64,000 nucleotides of DNA from Pseudofabraea citricarpa (taxonomy: Eukaryota; Ascomycota; Leotiomycetes; Helotiales; Dermateaceae). The DNA lies in NCBI GenBank assembly GCA_029641185.1, contig JAPWGK010000015.1:496001-560000 (forward strand), written 5' to 3'. Made by a program: the position numbers and the translations under genes. Within the stretch, counting starts at the first letter, position 1, and the number at the start of each line of letters is the position of its first letter. The notes beneath the pieces are model-generated. The model did no database searches, was not told where the DNA came from, and saw only the letters and a program-made list of their open reading frames with translations. Shown here piece by piece: positions 12,004-24,021 of the stretch.

Positions 12004-12546
12004 TCAACCAGCCAACGGATTGGCATGCACGGTGATGGCATCTATCGTGATGGCCTCTTTCGGTCGATTCTTCTTGTCAACCTGAACTGCCTCCATCTTC
12101 TTTAACGTCTCGAAGCTCTCGTCGCCCAGCAAGTGGCCAAAGACTGTATTCTTGCCATCCAAGTGAGGGGCGGCCGCGAAGCAAACAAAAAATTGGCTAC
12201 CGTTCGTGGCTGGGCCTTTGTTTGCCATGCTCACGATTCCGCGCGCGTTGTGTCGCAAGGCCGGCCGGATCTCGTCTTCGAACGGCTCTTGCCAGATGGA
12301 TTCGCCGCCTTTGGGGGCCGAAGCGGGTGCACCCGTCTGGATCATGAAGGATGGGATGAGGCGATGAAAGAGGGAGCCATTGTAATAGCCTGACGCGCAG
12401 AGGGCGAGGAAGTTCTGGAACCTGTTAGCCTTCTCGTATTGCCCATCCACAGCAATGGGTAGTAGTACCTCGGCAGTCTTGGGCACGCTCTCGCAGAAGA
12501 CCTCAATCTTGATGTCGCCCTGGGTGGTGTGCAGGGTGACGGACAT
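12004..12546 (-). CDS. cyp10: Peptidyl-prolyl isomerase, PPIL3/Cyp10 type
   Basis: Small single-domain cyclophilin catalysing prolyl cis/trans isomerisation; PPIL3 homologues associate with spliceosomes. Two exons (12546..12469, 12414..12004) give 162 aa, matching the roughly 161 aa of PPIL3. The protein starts M-S-V-T-L-H-T-T-Q-G-D-I-K and contains F-H-R-L-I-P-S-F-M-I-Q-T-G (catalytic Arg) and N-G-S-Q-F-F-V. The cyclosporin-contact Trp of cyclophilin A is His here (A-P-H-L-D-G-K), so cyclosporin affinity may be low. The 54-nt intron is a multiple of three without a stop, so retention would insert 18 residues. The conserved junction T-A-E/N-F-L and good GT-AG borders support splicing. A longer in-frame upstream reading exists but lacks family features. 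Confidence 0.92.
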   Translation of the reverse strand: MSVTLHTTQGDIKIEVFCESVPKTAEVLLPIAVDGQYEKANRFQNFLALCASGYYNGSLFHRLIPSFMIQTGAPASAPKGGESIWQEPFEDEIRPALRHNARGIVSMANKGPATNGSQFFVCFAAAPHLDGKNTVFGHLLGDESFETLKKMEAVQVDKKNRPKEAITIDAITVHANPLAG

Positions 12547-13152
12547 GGCGATGAGAGAGGGGGAGAAGAAGCACGAGGGGGGTGTACTGGACGGGTGCTG
12601 GGTCCCAGCGCAATTTGGATTTATTTTCGTACGGTAGGGCTGAATGACAGCCTCAGAAAATGCATCCGGCCGCGGGGTGGGTGATCTTGGCGGTAAGCGA
12701 CGTCCGAAGCTTTGTTGTTTGATCCGAGATCTGAGCTGGGACACCTCCATCTGATTGTTCCTCATGGCATCATCTTCCCTGGAACACATTCCACAGCCGC
12801 CCCTGAATCTTGCCCCAAGCCAGAATCCCACCCCAAGCCTGAAACAACGCATCTGCACAAATTAAGGTTGGCCCGGTGCGCGGTCTGCAGTGCCTCAGAA
12901 AGCAAACAAAACGTCAACAAGACGGAGGCGGAGACACAGCTGAGCCTTGCCTTGCCTGTCAGCGACCTACTGGTGACGCCAGCCTACAGCTCCCATCAGC
13001 AATCGACGAAGCCGCCGGCAAGCCTACGACCACCACCACCACCTCTCCCTACATGATAATTAGGTGATGCGAGTCGCTCTGGTCGTCTGTCGACAACATA
13101 ATTCATCTCGGCGCAAAGCGCGCAGCCGCGCCACTACGTCCGAGACCAGAAG
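12547..13152. other. Divergent promoter between cyclophilin and arrestin-like gene
   Basis: This 606-bp spacer contains a short direct repeat of C-C-C-C-A-A-G-C-C near 12810-12840 and a CAC-trinucleotide run near 13030. No gene was seen. Confidence 0.45.
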
Positions 13153-14481
13153 ATGGCAGCGTTTGTTAGAGTCTCAGGGCCGCCAAATAGCAATTTCTTA
13201 GTAGGCTATCCGGGCATATCGGCGACTCTTGTGAGTTGATGTATCTGGCCTGATCGGGCTGTTTTGCTGGTCGTGTGGTTTGCTAATCCAAGTTCTGCTC
13301 TGATATAGCCTCGCATAGAAGGCAAAGTCGAGATCCGGCCCCTCGCTGGGATTTCAGCGCCGGTAGCTATATCATTAGTGCGCATATGTTTGCAAAGACG
13401 AGAGACGATACATCCTTCGGCCGAGTCGATAGCGAAGAAACATTTAGGCACCCCGAGGCGGGAGACGACGGATGTCGTGGGGAAGGAGCTACTCCTGTTC
13501 AGATGCCCGGCAGGAAGAGAATCAGAGAAGGTGGTGTTGATGGACTTGCCCTTCGTACTTTTCATACCTTTCGGAAGGGGAGGAGAAGAAACCAATCGAC
13601 GGATACCGCCGGCTTCGTTGCAGCTTCCAAGCAGGACTGCCGAGACGTTTTATGAGCTGGTGGTCACAGTACAGCAGGGGCAGGAACAGAAGAAATACGC
13701 CTTCCCAGTACCTATACAGAGATACGACACTCTTTCGACATTTGGAATGTACAATCGACCCGAGTCGGCGGAAAGAACGGTAGATCATCTGGTTATTCTA
13801 GGAGTCTCATTGCCACGATGGTCGTACGGGCCTCTGGATCCAGTAAGCGTTTACATAAAAATATCGCCGAATCCAAACGCCGTAAAGAAGGCTACCAAAG
13901 TCACAATATCAAAAATCACTATTGGAATCGAAGAGGATATCACATATAATCCGGAAGGGGACGAACCAACCAGAAAAACGAATCGATTGACGAAAAGTAC
14001 CCAGACTGTCGGCATTAAGCTACCGGAAGCTGGCTATTTCACAAATCTAGGACTTGTATTTCCATCCAAAGAACTGCGAGATGATGCGGGGATTGTCCGG
14101 AGAGGGAAAAGTGCCTTCCCCATGTATGCTGTCAATTCATTTACTACCACAGGGACACTATATAAGATTGAGTTTTTCCTCACGATCAAGGTCAGTCCTC
14201 TTCGTCGTTACTATTGGGCATAACTAAATCTATCTCAGGCGCACATCTCCGGAGCGAGGGATATCACTATACGGCAACCCATAGTTGTATGCCCCATAGA
14301 TCAACAAGCCTGCAAAGAAGAAATGGAAGGCATTGAGCAAGCAGCAAAGGATGCTTCACTCGTGGATGCGAATAATCCCATGTTACCAGCCTGCACGATT
14401 ATACGATGGAATGACAAGGATGCATTACGAGCGATGGGATTTATGATGGTCGGCGGCGAGAGGAAGATGGTAATCGAATGA
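13153..14481 (+). CDS. Arrestin-like protein
   Basis: Likely an arrestin-fold adaptor; fungal arrestin-related proteins bridge membrane transporters to Rsp5-type ubiquitin ligases. Three phase-0 exons (13153..13230, 13309..14190, 14239..14481) give 400 aa. The N-terminal strand pattern (L-V-G-Y-P-G-I-S-A-T-L-P-R-I-E-G-K-V-E-I) and the later alternation of beta segments (L-D-P-V-S-V-Y-I-K-I; A-T-K-V-T-I-S-K-I-T-I) resemble arrestin N and C lobes. No PPxY ligase-binding motif was seen, unlike classical ART proteins. The start is the first ATG giving the hydrophobic N-lobe strand, and the last exon ends in G-G-E-R-K-M-V-I-E. The family assignment is moderate, from fold pattern rather than a diagnostic motif. 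Confidence 0.7.
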
Positions 14482-15897
14482 TTCAACGTCTCTCGTTTGG
14501 ACAGACGATGCTACGATAGGAACAACGACAACGCCGAGATGTCGCCTCCCGGGGTACATGAAAGCAGGCCACTTCGACTCCAGCCTCGGACAGCGAGCGC
14601 ATCGAGTCAAGGATTGAGAAAGAGATTTGGAATCAGGCGTTCTACGGATCAAGCGGAGGCGGACATTTGAAGGGGGGTACAGGCCACGACAGCTCTTTCT
14701 ATTTCCAGGCGCGGCGTGTGTGTGTGTGTGTGGATATTATAGTAAATGGGCGGCTACGGTCGGATACGATGGATGCAACGCAATGCATCGCGGCGGCGTT
14801 GATGAATGTTTTTCGTCTTTTTTTTTTTTTTTTTGACTACCTACCTAACGTACCTCACATATGGCTTTACCTTGCCCCCCTCCGAAAGAAGGGGAGTATT
14901 CTCATTCATGTATGAACAATTGAGCTGGCTACGGTAGTAGGGTCGAGCGTGGCACCATATCGCATAGTATGGATGGTGTCGTATTTTAGATCCGGGTACT
15001 CCTAATAATGAAAGTCACGACGATATTTTAATCTTTGACAACGAGGCCTCCTCCTCTTGTTTGTTGTTCTGTCGCCTGCAGGGAAGATGGCGGAACTTGG
15101 GAGCAGAAGTGAAATTAGCTTGCGCAGGAACCGAAGTCTTCTTGATGTGCTGTGCTTTTGGTCTGTCTATCGCCCATGTATCCTTGCGTGTTGCATGAGC
15201 ACACAAAGTTCATCGAGCAAGAGGGCTGGGTGTCTTGGTTGTTCCTCTTTTTTCGGGACGTGTCGTACACATATACAGACTTACCTACTTCCTTCAAATC
15301 CTTCAGTTCCCATCATGAAAAGTTCTAATCCAGGCTGAGAACTAGGATGGCTCATTCTATCAATAGACCACCCTCTTCTCTCGGGGCAGATACTACGGAT
15401 ATTTCTATGGGTTTGATTATCTGTGTGTGTGTAGACGCACCGATTGCTGCTAGAGATCCTATACAGCACTTGGCATCTCAATACCAAGGAGGGAATACTA
15501 CAATGCGACGGGCACGCCTTTCTTTGCATATCTGTGCGGATTGTTTGTTTTAATCCTCACTACTCACTTGCGTACTTGCGTGACGTCTCTCGCTTGATTT
15601 TTGCTTCCTGGCTTGCTTCACAGGTTAGGTGGTTTTCAGCATGCGTGCAGCAAGGTAGCGAGCGTCAAGGGTACTGATGATTGAATCATGCATTATCTAA
15701 GGGACATATGGAGGTAGAGAACTCACTCCTTCTCGTTCCTCGGCTTTCATTTGTTTCATTCGACTTGCATTGTTTATAAGTATATATCCATGTATGGCAA
15801 GCGAGCAAAAAGTCGAGAATCGGAAGTTGGAAATAGGAATTTCTTCCCCCAACAGAAAAGAGAGATGCGAGAGTGAGTAAACGGCAGCTAGTAGAAG

Positions 15898-15933
<36 letters not shown>

Positions 15934-16543
15934 AGAAAGGGAGAAGGAGGAAATATCTATAATATAACTCCTCAGCACTGTCTTCAAATAGCTTACAGAA
16001 TTCACCAAGTCGAGTTTCTGCTCAGAACACACGTAGGGTATTCGCTCCCATTCACCTGGTTCTAGACAAAGAAACACAGAGAGCGGTTTATTGTACATCT
16101 GCATGCGTGTAAGATGGTGTGATGTTTGCGTATGCTACATACCTAGGCATTCTTTTAAAGAACCGGGATTTGATACACCCCTGTGAGACCATACGAGGGA
16201 TTGTGGTATCTGATAAACGACGAGACTGAGAGGTAAAGATTTTAACTTGGTTGATAATACACAAGAAGACAAAACATGCAGGATATTGCATACCTGTGCC
16301 TCAGAGACCTGCCTACTTTAGTGATCGATATGTATATCCATACATCATATGGTATTACTGAGAATTGCAGCTTAGGATAGTGGGATGGACAGCGTTCTTC
16401 AAGGGAACATCCCAAAGATGTCCATTACCACATAAGCAATAACACAGGGCTTCTGTTTCTTAGAATTAAAATATAAATAAAAAGGTATCTTATACAGCAC
16501 TCCTCACTCCTGCACAATACGCAACAAATCCAACAAGCTTCGA
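14482..16543. other. Intergenic 2-kb region with microsatellites
   Basis: This lies between the 3' ends of the arrestin-like gene (+) and the hydrolase gene (-). It holds a short GT run near 14717-14730, 17 T at 14818-14834, and a (CT)16 tract. No supported gene or RNA was found. Confidence 0.5.
15901..15932. repeat. (CT)16 microsatellite
   Basis: Thirty-two uninterrupted bases of CT lie in the intergenic stretch between convergent genes. It is the longest dinucleotide run in the window. Confidence 0.95.
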
Positions 16544-19353
16544 TCAGGCCTTCGAAGACGACGTAGGCAGCTCTTCTCTGGCCGTCTCGAAGGTATCCAA
16601 AGGAGGTCTTGTCGCACTCACAACCTTACCGCCTTCTACGGCCTTCTCGGATTCTTCACCACTGCGCAACGTATCCTTGCCACTCTCAGTCGACTCGGCA
16701 GCTCTGATATCTGTACTGTTCCGTTGCACACCACTCTCCATCACGCCAGTAATCCTGACGTCTTCGGTGGGAGGCACACCAACCGCACTAGTGAGTGTCG
16801 TCATGCTTGCGGAAGCAGCTTCTTGCTTCAAGGTAAAAGGGAAAGCAATGCCTCCAGCCTTTGGTCTCTTCAGATCATACTCCTCATCCTGTGTTGATTG
16901 CCTGACCAAAATGTGTGGCAGAGAATCTTTGCGGATGAAATCAGGGGTCAACTGGCTGTCCTGTGGCCCTGAAGTCTCGCCCTTCGCCTTCTTGATTGCA
17001 AGAAGATGTGCGGCAGGTGTGTTCTCGTCGACCTCACTGACATCTTCGGTTTGGTGCTCATCAGTAACAGTCCTTCGTCGAGATCGACTGCGGCTGTAAC
17101 CTGGTTTGTTACCGGCGTCAAGCTTCTTCCCTTTGCTTGTCTTGGTATCATCCAATGCTCGTGCACCTGCTCCATCTGCACTCGATGCAGTCGTAGTCTC
17201 CGGCGCCTTATCTGCTTCATGCTCGCGATCCATAGTCTTCTGGTCATGCTTGCTGCCCCACAAAGCCCAAAGGCTCATTCCCATGCTCTTTCGCTTCTTC
17301 TCTTCTTTCAAATCTTCTCCTGTCTTTCTACGACCAGCCAATGCACTTGGTGGAGGAACCTCGCCATCTCCGAAGGTAATGTATCCCTTTGCCATTTCTT
17401 TAGCCCGTGTTTTCTGGACTCGCCGTTTGGATGCCGCATATTTTGTATCCCATTCTTTCTTCGCGGCCATCCATTTACGAACTGGACCTTCCTTAATAAC
17501 ACCAATCTCACTGTTCGATAAAGTGCAGCTTGGAAGTTCGGCTGCAGGCTCGAGAGGAAATATATCGCCGTGTCGATCAACTCGTTGGCGTATCATATGG
17601 TTCTTGAACGCTGGAAGCGGATCACCTGCCTTGCCAATCTGACCTGTAGCGATCTGGCCGCCGAGTTTCTAAGTTCAACGTTAGTAATGCTTTAGATTAA
17701 TTTCCGGTAAGCTTACCCTCTCAGTGGCCATCTCGCCTTGGTCATCAGATTCCGAAGATGATTGGGAGATTACTGAAACGTCGTCATCGTCTAGAATCTC
17801 GATTTCGGTCTTTTGAGCTCTAGCCAAAGCCCAGGCCCCGAATTGTGCAATGGATCGATACATGTATTTTGCAGGGCGTGTGAAACTCAGCGTAGGTGCA
17901 ACATGGCACAAGTCATCCCAGACCTGCAGTTGAACATCAGTAGGTTTCCATCGATTTACCTGGTCTCTGTTGTGATCAAAGGGACTTTCGTCCAAGAAAG
18001 CGTCTCCGGGAGGATATTTGGAAGGATTTGCTGCTTTATGGGCAAGATAAATCTGTTCGTCTCTGAGCATCTCACCGCCGCCAACTAAAATGAGCAGTGG
18101 TGGTAGTCCACCAAGTGAAGGTTGGAGTATTGGCGAGACCAATGGATGGGTGACAAGTTGGTTTGTAGCATACATCTGAATCTGGTCCTTGATTTCCACT
18201 AGGTTTCCATCCAACATGATTGAAATGTCATGACCCGGTCCAGGTACTGTGTTCGCAACCGGCCCCGTTCCATCATTTGTGACAGTACCCGAGGCTGCTG
18301 TATCATTTTGGAGACCTTCAGCTGGATGGTGATCAACATGGAAGCCTTGTACAGCATCTGCTTCGGTCTCTCTAGGAGAATGATCTTTGCCAACTAGTTT
18401 CTTAACAGCCTCTTCTTCCATTGCCAACATGTCATCGGCATTGGGAGGAGGCCATGAAGACGATGGACGTTGATGAAATCCATGGGGTGGAATATAGTCC
18501 AGAGGGTTGTCTGCTGCAACGCTCGGAAAGGAATGAGTTAAATCCACCCACGGAGAGATCAAGATGGCACCCGCAGGCAACGGGATACCACGATCACGCA
18601 TGCAAACCAGCATGCTCACAACCATGCCACCGCCAGCAGAGTCCCCGGCCAAGATAATGGTAGTTGGGTCCTGGACAGTCAGAAGATACAGGTAGGCCGC
18701 AAGGCAGTCCTGCAGACCACAAGGGAAAGGGAATTGAGGAGCAAGACGATACCGAGGCGCAAATACTCTTGCCTTGAGCTTTCGAGCGTGCCTCTGCATC
18801 TGATATCGATGTTCGTCCACACTTCCAAAGAAGTATGCGCCGCCATGTACATAGAGCATAACCCTCTTGCCATTGTCATTGTTCTTTTTCCTTTCCTGAT
18901 AATCGCTCTTCATCTCAATCCATTCTGCCTTCACATCACTCCCTGGCCGTCGCCATTGCCACCACGTTTTGCCTCCGACCTTCTGGATGCCATGATGGCC
19001 CAATTGCTCTTGTATAGCTTCAGCAGCCTGGTCGAGGTATTCCGTGGAGATTTTGACCTCGTCGACTTTAACCCAGTGCGGGTGTGGAACCCACTGCGAC
19101 GTGAAACGCTGAATATCTTCCACGGTATGATGTGATGCGTATAAGAGAAACTGCCGAATAAGATGTATACCTTCGTCGTACGAGATGTGCGCCGTAGGTT
19201 TTTTGGCGAGCGGCTTGCGGTTGAGATACTGAATATTTGTTAGTTGCTATCTGAGTGCTTCTTGGTCCTCTTTCAGTATCCTACATGGGCGATGAAGGTA
19301 GAGATGACTGCTGGCGTCACCGCTGTACCGACGGTGGCTGTATTGAACACCAT
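16544..19353 (-). CDS. Alpha/beta-hydrolase fold-3 esterase/lipase with long disordered tail
   Basis: Hormone-sensitive-lipase-like serine hydrolase of unknown substrate. Three exons (19353..19285, 19228..17717, 17668..16544) give 901 aa. The hydrophobic N-terminus (M-V-F-N-T-A-T-V-G-T-A-V-T-P-A) could anchor it to a membrane. The oxyanion-hole motif H-G-G-A-Y-F-F-G-S begins at residue 151, and the nucleophile elbow G-D-S-A-G-G puts Ser at 220. A late V-W-D-D-L-C-H segment is a good candidate for the catalytic His. The last 370 or so residues are charged, Ser/Thr-rich and basic in places, and look disordered. Both intron borders are clean (branch T-T-A-C-T-A-A-C in intron 2). Comparable 800-1000-aa hydrolases of unknown role occur in other Pezizomycotina. 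It is divergent from TSR2. Confidence 0.8.
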
Positions 19354-19810
19354 CTTGGTCAATCAACAAGATACTGACTGTGCCAGCAATGGGAGAATAT
19401 TTATCGCCGAGGTCAAACGGTTTCGAGCACTGGTCGGTCTAATGCACGCGCTTTCAAACAGAGGCTGGAACGCGTCTTGCTGGGAATCAGTCGCGACAAT
19501 TACAGTAGCACTCTACTGTAGCACTGCTCCAAAAATCGATTAGACATTAACAACTCGCAATGCCAGGAGATGGAAAAGCAGAAGCCCCCCTTTCCTCCGC
19601 AATTGAGAGAGATCAACCGTCGTTCCACAGCTAAGAGTCTAAGACACAGCCAATTTACTGTACCGGCTGAAGATGACGTAGCCCAGACCCCCAGCGAGCC
19701 GTTTACAGATGGCGGGCCCATGTCCGCTGCAGATCCCGCTAGCCGATACAAAGTTCAAATTCCAAAATTTATATCCCACTTCAAATCATACCCCACACTT
19801 TAGCCCAAAT
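19354..19810. other. Shared divergent promoter of hydrolase and TSR2 genes
   Basis: A 457-bp head-to-head spacer. No additional gene was seen. Confidence 0.45.
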
Positions 19811-20496
19811 ATGGCGTCTGCGACTCAGCTCACTGACTCTGCCATGGATCTCGGCGAAGGCCAGGTGACCGGGCCGCTACCAGGTATGCAGCCACAAAAG
19901 ATACCGGAGTCTTTTTTCTTTCTGGAATTTCACAAATTAACCCCGCTACAGAATCCGCTCAAGCACAATTCGAACTCGGCGTCTCTCTTCTCCTCAACTT
20001 TTGGCCGGCTCTTTCACTTGCCGTCTCTTCGAACTGGGGCGCTGGCGATGGCGCGACTGCGTCTGATAAGAGGGACTGGTTTGCCGGCGCTGTCGTAGAG
20101 CTTTTCGACGAGCGTCCGGATACAGATCTCGAGGACGTCGAAACAGTTCTCTTGCAGGTCATGCTAGATGAGTTTGAGGTTGCAGTTGACGACGACAGTG
20201 CTTATGATGTCGCCATGGAAATCATACGCATTCGAACCCAGTGCGGAAAGGCAGATTATACCGAGGTGGAGAGATTAAGACAGAGGTGGGAGAGCTCGAA
20301 GGGTAGAGCTACATCCAGTGGGATGTTCAAGGACGCTGGTGAGGTGGACAACGAAACGGATGGCAGTGAAGAAGACGATTCCGACGATGACATGGAGATG
20401 GATGAGGCTCCCCAGTTGGTACAGAGGGTCGAAAAGGTTAAAGCTGCTCCTGAAGTAGACGATGATGGATTCACGAAGGTCACAAAGAAGAGGTGA
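19811..20496 (+). CDS. TSR2: Pre-rRNA processing / ribosomal protein chaperone Tsr2
   Basis: Tsr2 escorts ribosomal protein eS26 into 40S precursors and is needed for 20S pre-rRNA processing. Two exons (19811..19883, 19952..20496) give 205 aa, matching the family. After a short leader the globular part runs from A-Q-F-E-L-G-V-S-L-L-L-N-F-W-P-A-L to about residue 120, including L-L-Q-V-M-L-D-E-F-E-V-A-V-D-D-D. A strongly acidic stretch (E-E-D-D-S-D-D-D-M-E-M-D-E) precedes the C-terminal basic F-T-K-V-T-K-K-R. The acidic tail is the eS26-binding hallmark. It is convergent with the BSD gene, with only 226 bp between stops. Confidence 0.9.
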
Positions 20497-20722
20497 TCTA
20501 GTTGGCTAGAATAAAAGGAAAATCTCTGCAATAATTGCATTATATGGCGTTAGGAAAGGGAATATCCATTGGTATTATTCCTACCCATAGGAAATGGGTC
20601 GCTCACAAAAGACACAAAAAAGAATAAAACTCGTGCACCTCTAACGCCTCAGAAATTGAACTTGTACCGTGTAAACAGGTTCCAGCACCTTGGGAGGGTG
20701 AGCATAGATCCTTCGAGCTGGT

Positions 20723-22024
20723 CTATTCCCAATCTTCCTCCTCGCTGTCATCTCCTTTCCGGGACTCTTTTGGGCTGTTAGGGGCGTGACTAGGAGCACC
20801 CGATGCAGCCCCGACAACATCATAACTAGCGTCACTGTCGGCTTGAGACTTCTCATCGTGAGATTTGCGACCCTGTTCTGGCTTCAGATCAATTTGTGGG
20901 GTTTGGGAGGTTGCTGGATGGAGAGTGGTCGATGATTCTACTGATGTAGGTCGCGCTGTTTCAACCTTAGACTTGCCCTTTGCAGGCGTCTCATCCTCGG
21001 AATCTTCATCCCATCCAACCTCTTCTTCGGCCTCAGCTGCTGCACCTATAATTTATTTAGTGTCATGTCAGCCCGATGTTATGGATAAGTCTTACCCTTT
21101 AGCAAATCACGTCTGCGTGCCTCAGCAGTTTCAATGCTATGCCTCAAGAAGTAATACCGCTTCCAGAAATCTTCGTATTTGACTTGATCCGGTACCAATT
21201 TCTCCATCGATGTCCGAAGTTCGTCAAAGTTCTCTAGGTCCTTGCTGATGTCATCTGTCTTGCCTTCAACATTGAATGTCTTGGTCCATGGTTCATATTC
21301 TTCGCTGGCAGGATCCTTGGTGAAGCTATCCAAGGACGAGTGTATAACATGGAGCTGGGCGTCAAAGCGAGTAGTGTGTATTACCCGCTTGCCTTGTGCA
21401 TCTTTGCTCTCGAATAATACCGTACTACTCTGTCCCTCAGCATCGGTCGTAGGAGGGGCGATCGTGACAGCATCTTTGAGGAAATTCCGAATGTTCGTTC
21501 CAAACTTGAGTAGCGCTTCATCTGCCGCATCTTCCGCCTTCTCTATCTCCTTCAATCGTCTGGCTGCCTCGATACGCAATCTTGCCAGAACTCCTTCGGA
21601 CTCCTTCAAGGTCTCTTCTGTTGTTGCATCTTTATCCTTGGCTGCGTCGCTCTCGTCGCTCGCAGGCTTCTGGGCTGTAGAAAGTCCTCTTGTGCGACTG
21701 ATAATGGACGAGCGTAAGTCGGTAAACCCCTTGGTCGCCTCCTCACTGACGGCATTCAACTCCTGCTGGGCTTCCTTGTAGACGGATCCGCCCTGTGATG
21801 GAATCAGTTCTTGAATGACACACTCTTTCTGGAATATTTACCTGCTTGACGACACTTCCGAAGAAACCACCTAGCTTCGCTCCCCAAGGACTGGAGGAGA
21901 TAGCTTTGTATGCTTCTTGGAAGTCCTCATTTAAGCTGGGTTCGGGGACCTTTTTGTCCTTGTCGTCTTTTGGTTCCGATTCCTTAACGGACTGCTGTAT
22001 GATCTGGTCGTAAGCAAGATCCAT
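20723..22024 (-). CDS. BSD-domain protein
   Basis: Protein with a BSD (BTF2-like/synapse-associated/DOS2-like) domain, of unknown specific role; yeast Dos2 is a distant comparator. Three exons (22024..21842, 21792..21096, 21045..20723) give 400 aa. Residues 1-60 contain [13 protein letters not shown], an amphipathic segment, followed by a Ser/Ala/Glu-rich probable coiled coil. The BSD core lies near residues 225-285, with the paired aromatic motif [12 protein letters not shown]. The C-terminal 107 residues are acidic and disordered and end S-E-E-E-D-W-E, a tail shared by many fungal BSD proteins. The start was taken at M-D-L-A-Y-D-Q; an in-frame ATG 87 nt upstream (22111) is less likely. Confidence 0.85.
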
Positions 22025-24021
22025 GATTGCTCTTGCTGTGTAAGAATATAGAAGGAGAGGCTCTACAGGTGTCTCAAACGATGAGGTTGTCTGCGGGATG
22101 TCCAAGTGCATGCGGTCGTCAGTCTTGGCAAGGCACCTGGCATGTTCCCGACGCGTGAATGCCCCAGGCTACAAACCGTACCAGTGCCGGCCGAGTGTAT
22201 TATGTAACCAGACCAGTCTGTAACTTATGTATCAGTATGCCGTACAATTGTGAAGCTAAGCATTTAATTTATGCAGAATATGAAAATCATGCAGTCAAGT
22301 CTGATCTACCTTTCAGAGCTTGATCTGCAGAGGACCATGAGGTACGGTAGATAACAATCGGCTCTTCCACTGCATTTCGTCATTGACTTCGATAACACTA
22401 AGCGACCAGCCCCTCTCCATTGGCCCTCTTCCATGACAGAGTCATTCGCAATTTAGCGAGGTGGTATAATAGCAAATTCCAACAGCTCCAGTGTTGTGCC
22501 ATTCGAATGCTCTTTCTAGTTATCTTAGAAAATTATCCAGCTGCTACACATGTTGCCAGTGCCTGAATTGTACGACATGAGCTTGGAGGTCGGAAGGTAC
22601 AACATAACATGGGTTAGATTCAGAATCGATCAGCCGTCATGGGCTTGTTAAATTGTTAAAGCAGTTGGTCTAGCGCTTTGGAATGTGTCTAGTCAGAGCG
22701 AAGGTAAGGGCTTAAACTGAAAACGGACAAGAATTGATAGGGCCTGTTTTGACCAATGGTGAGATGTTCTCTAAGTAAGGTGAAAAGAGACCATCATACG
22801 CATGGGTGTCTCGATTCGGTATATCATTTATCTTTCTTGGGCTTAGCGTCTTGATACTGGAAAATCGGGCATCGTGCATCATCGATAATCATGCGCGTGG
22901 TGCGCTTATCTTTGTTATTACAGCGTAGCTACCTATAGGTAGCTAAACTAGTCATGCAGCGTGAAGGCAGAAAAAATTGGCAAGTTTCTCAGTGGCTTCT
23001 CATCGAAGAGCAGATCTACTACTAAAATACCCACGAGTCACTAAGATACAGTAGATCACCATCGGGGAAAGTATGCCGCAAACTACGGTAGCCTCTTTGG
23101 CCCAAGACTACCTCCCTATCCAGCTATCTGACTGTCTGTCTTATTACCTTCCTGTAACGCCGAGTCAGGTGACGATTCTTCGCCACCGGAATTATCGATT
23201 GCGCTGGCTGGTCAGACGGTCAGACACCGAAAGCCGGAGCAAGTACCTGAAAGTTTGCATAGCCATGATCCATATTATTATGGTTGTTTATCGGACCAAG
23301 GACAGGTGGCTTGATCTCGTATATATCCAGTCGTGACAAGCAGAGAACTCCATGAGGGAGTCTGTCTGTCCTATGGCACTAAGATTGGCTTTGTAGATAG
23401 AGAGAGAGCCTTTGAGCTTGCGAGCCGACCGTTGAAGCGGCGGGTATGGGTATGGGGAAGCATAGCACAAGAGTAAGAGTGTCAACAATACAATAATGAG
23501 TCACACGGCCGGTGAGACTGCGACTGAGATGGCCAAGTACGGTAGATTGTGAGCAGATTCAAGACCACCTACCTAGGCAGTACAGGCAGATCCTCAAGGG
23601 CCTAGAGTAGGAGCTGTCGAGGGGAATCCTGAGATTTAAGGTCGAGGGATCTGGGCTAGCGCGCCATCTTGATTTCTCAGCATCTGTGCAGGCAACCCAG
23701 GACCACTCTACACACCCCCACCACCACCACAGCACCACAGTGGAATCTGAGAGAGCCAGAGAGACTCAACTCTGCATTTTCTCGACGCCCACCGACTCCT
23801 GATTTTACTGGCCCATCTTTTCTGCAAGCTTTCAGTCCTGAGGCTGCCGGGGCTTACTTTCTGAACCCCCCCATCTCCATCCCACATCACCATCATCATC
23901 ATCATCCGCACCATCCTGTTGACGTGCATCTTCTTTTGCCTCCTCCGATACCTCCTGCGGAGCCCAATCTCAGTACGTTGCCACATTGCGCTTCAACAAC
24001 AGCTTTGGTAGCGGCGTCTTT
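22025..24021. other. Divergent upstream region of BSD and AP-1 genes
   Basis: About 2 kb without a supported gene. It contains a 20-bp perfect palindrome at 22926-22945, TACGGTA motifs near 22340, 23084 and 23538, a CAC-rich run near 23713-23740 and a CAT run near 23885-23915. The last 350 bp probably form the AP-1 5' leader. That stretch shows no upstream ATG that I could find. Confidence 0.5.
22926..22945. repeat. 20-bp perfect palindrome
   Basis: TAGCTACCTA is followed directly by its reverse complement. It belongs to the recurrent TACCTA/TAGGTA motif set seen in other intergenic spaces of the window. Confidence 0.85.

Noticed and set aside
12547..12858. N-terminal extension of the cyclophilin from an upstream in-frame reading
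   Set aside because: The extra residues are low-complexity and unconserved, while the internal start M-S-V-T-L-H-T-T gives the exact family length.
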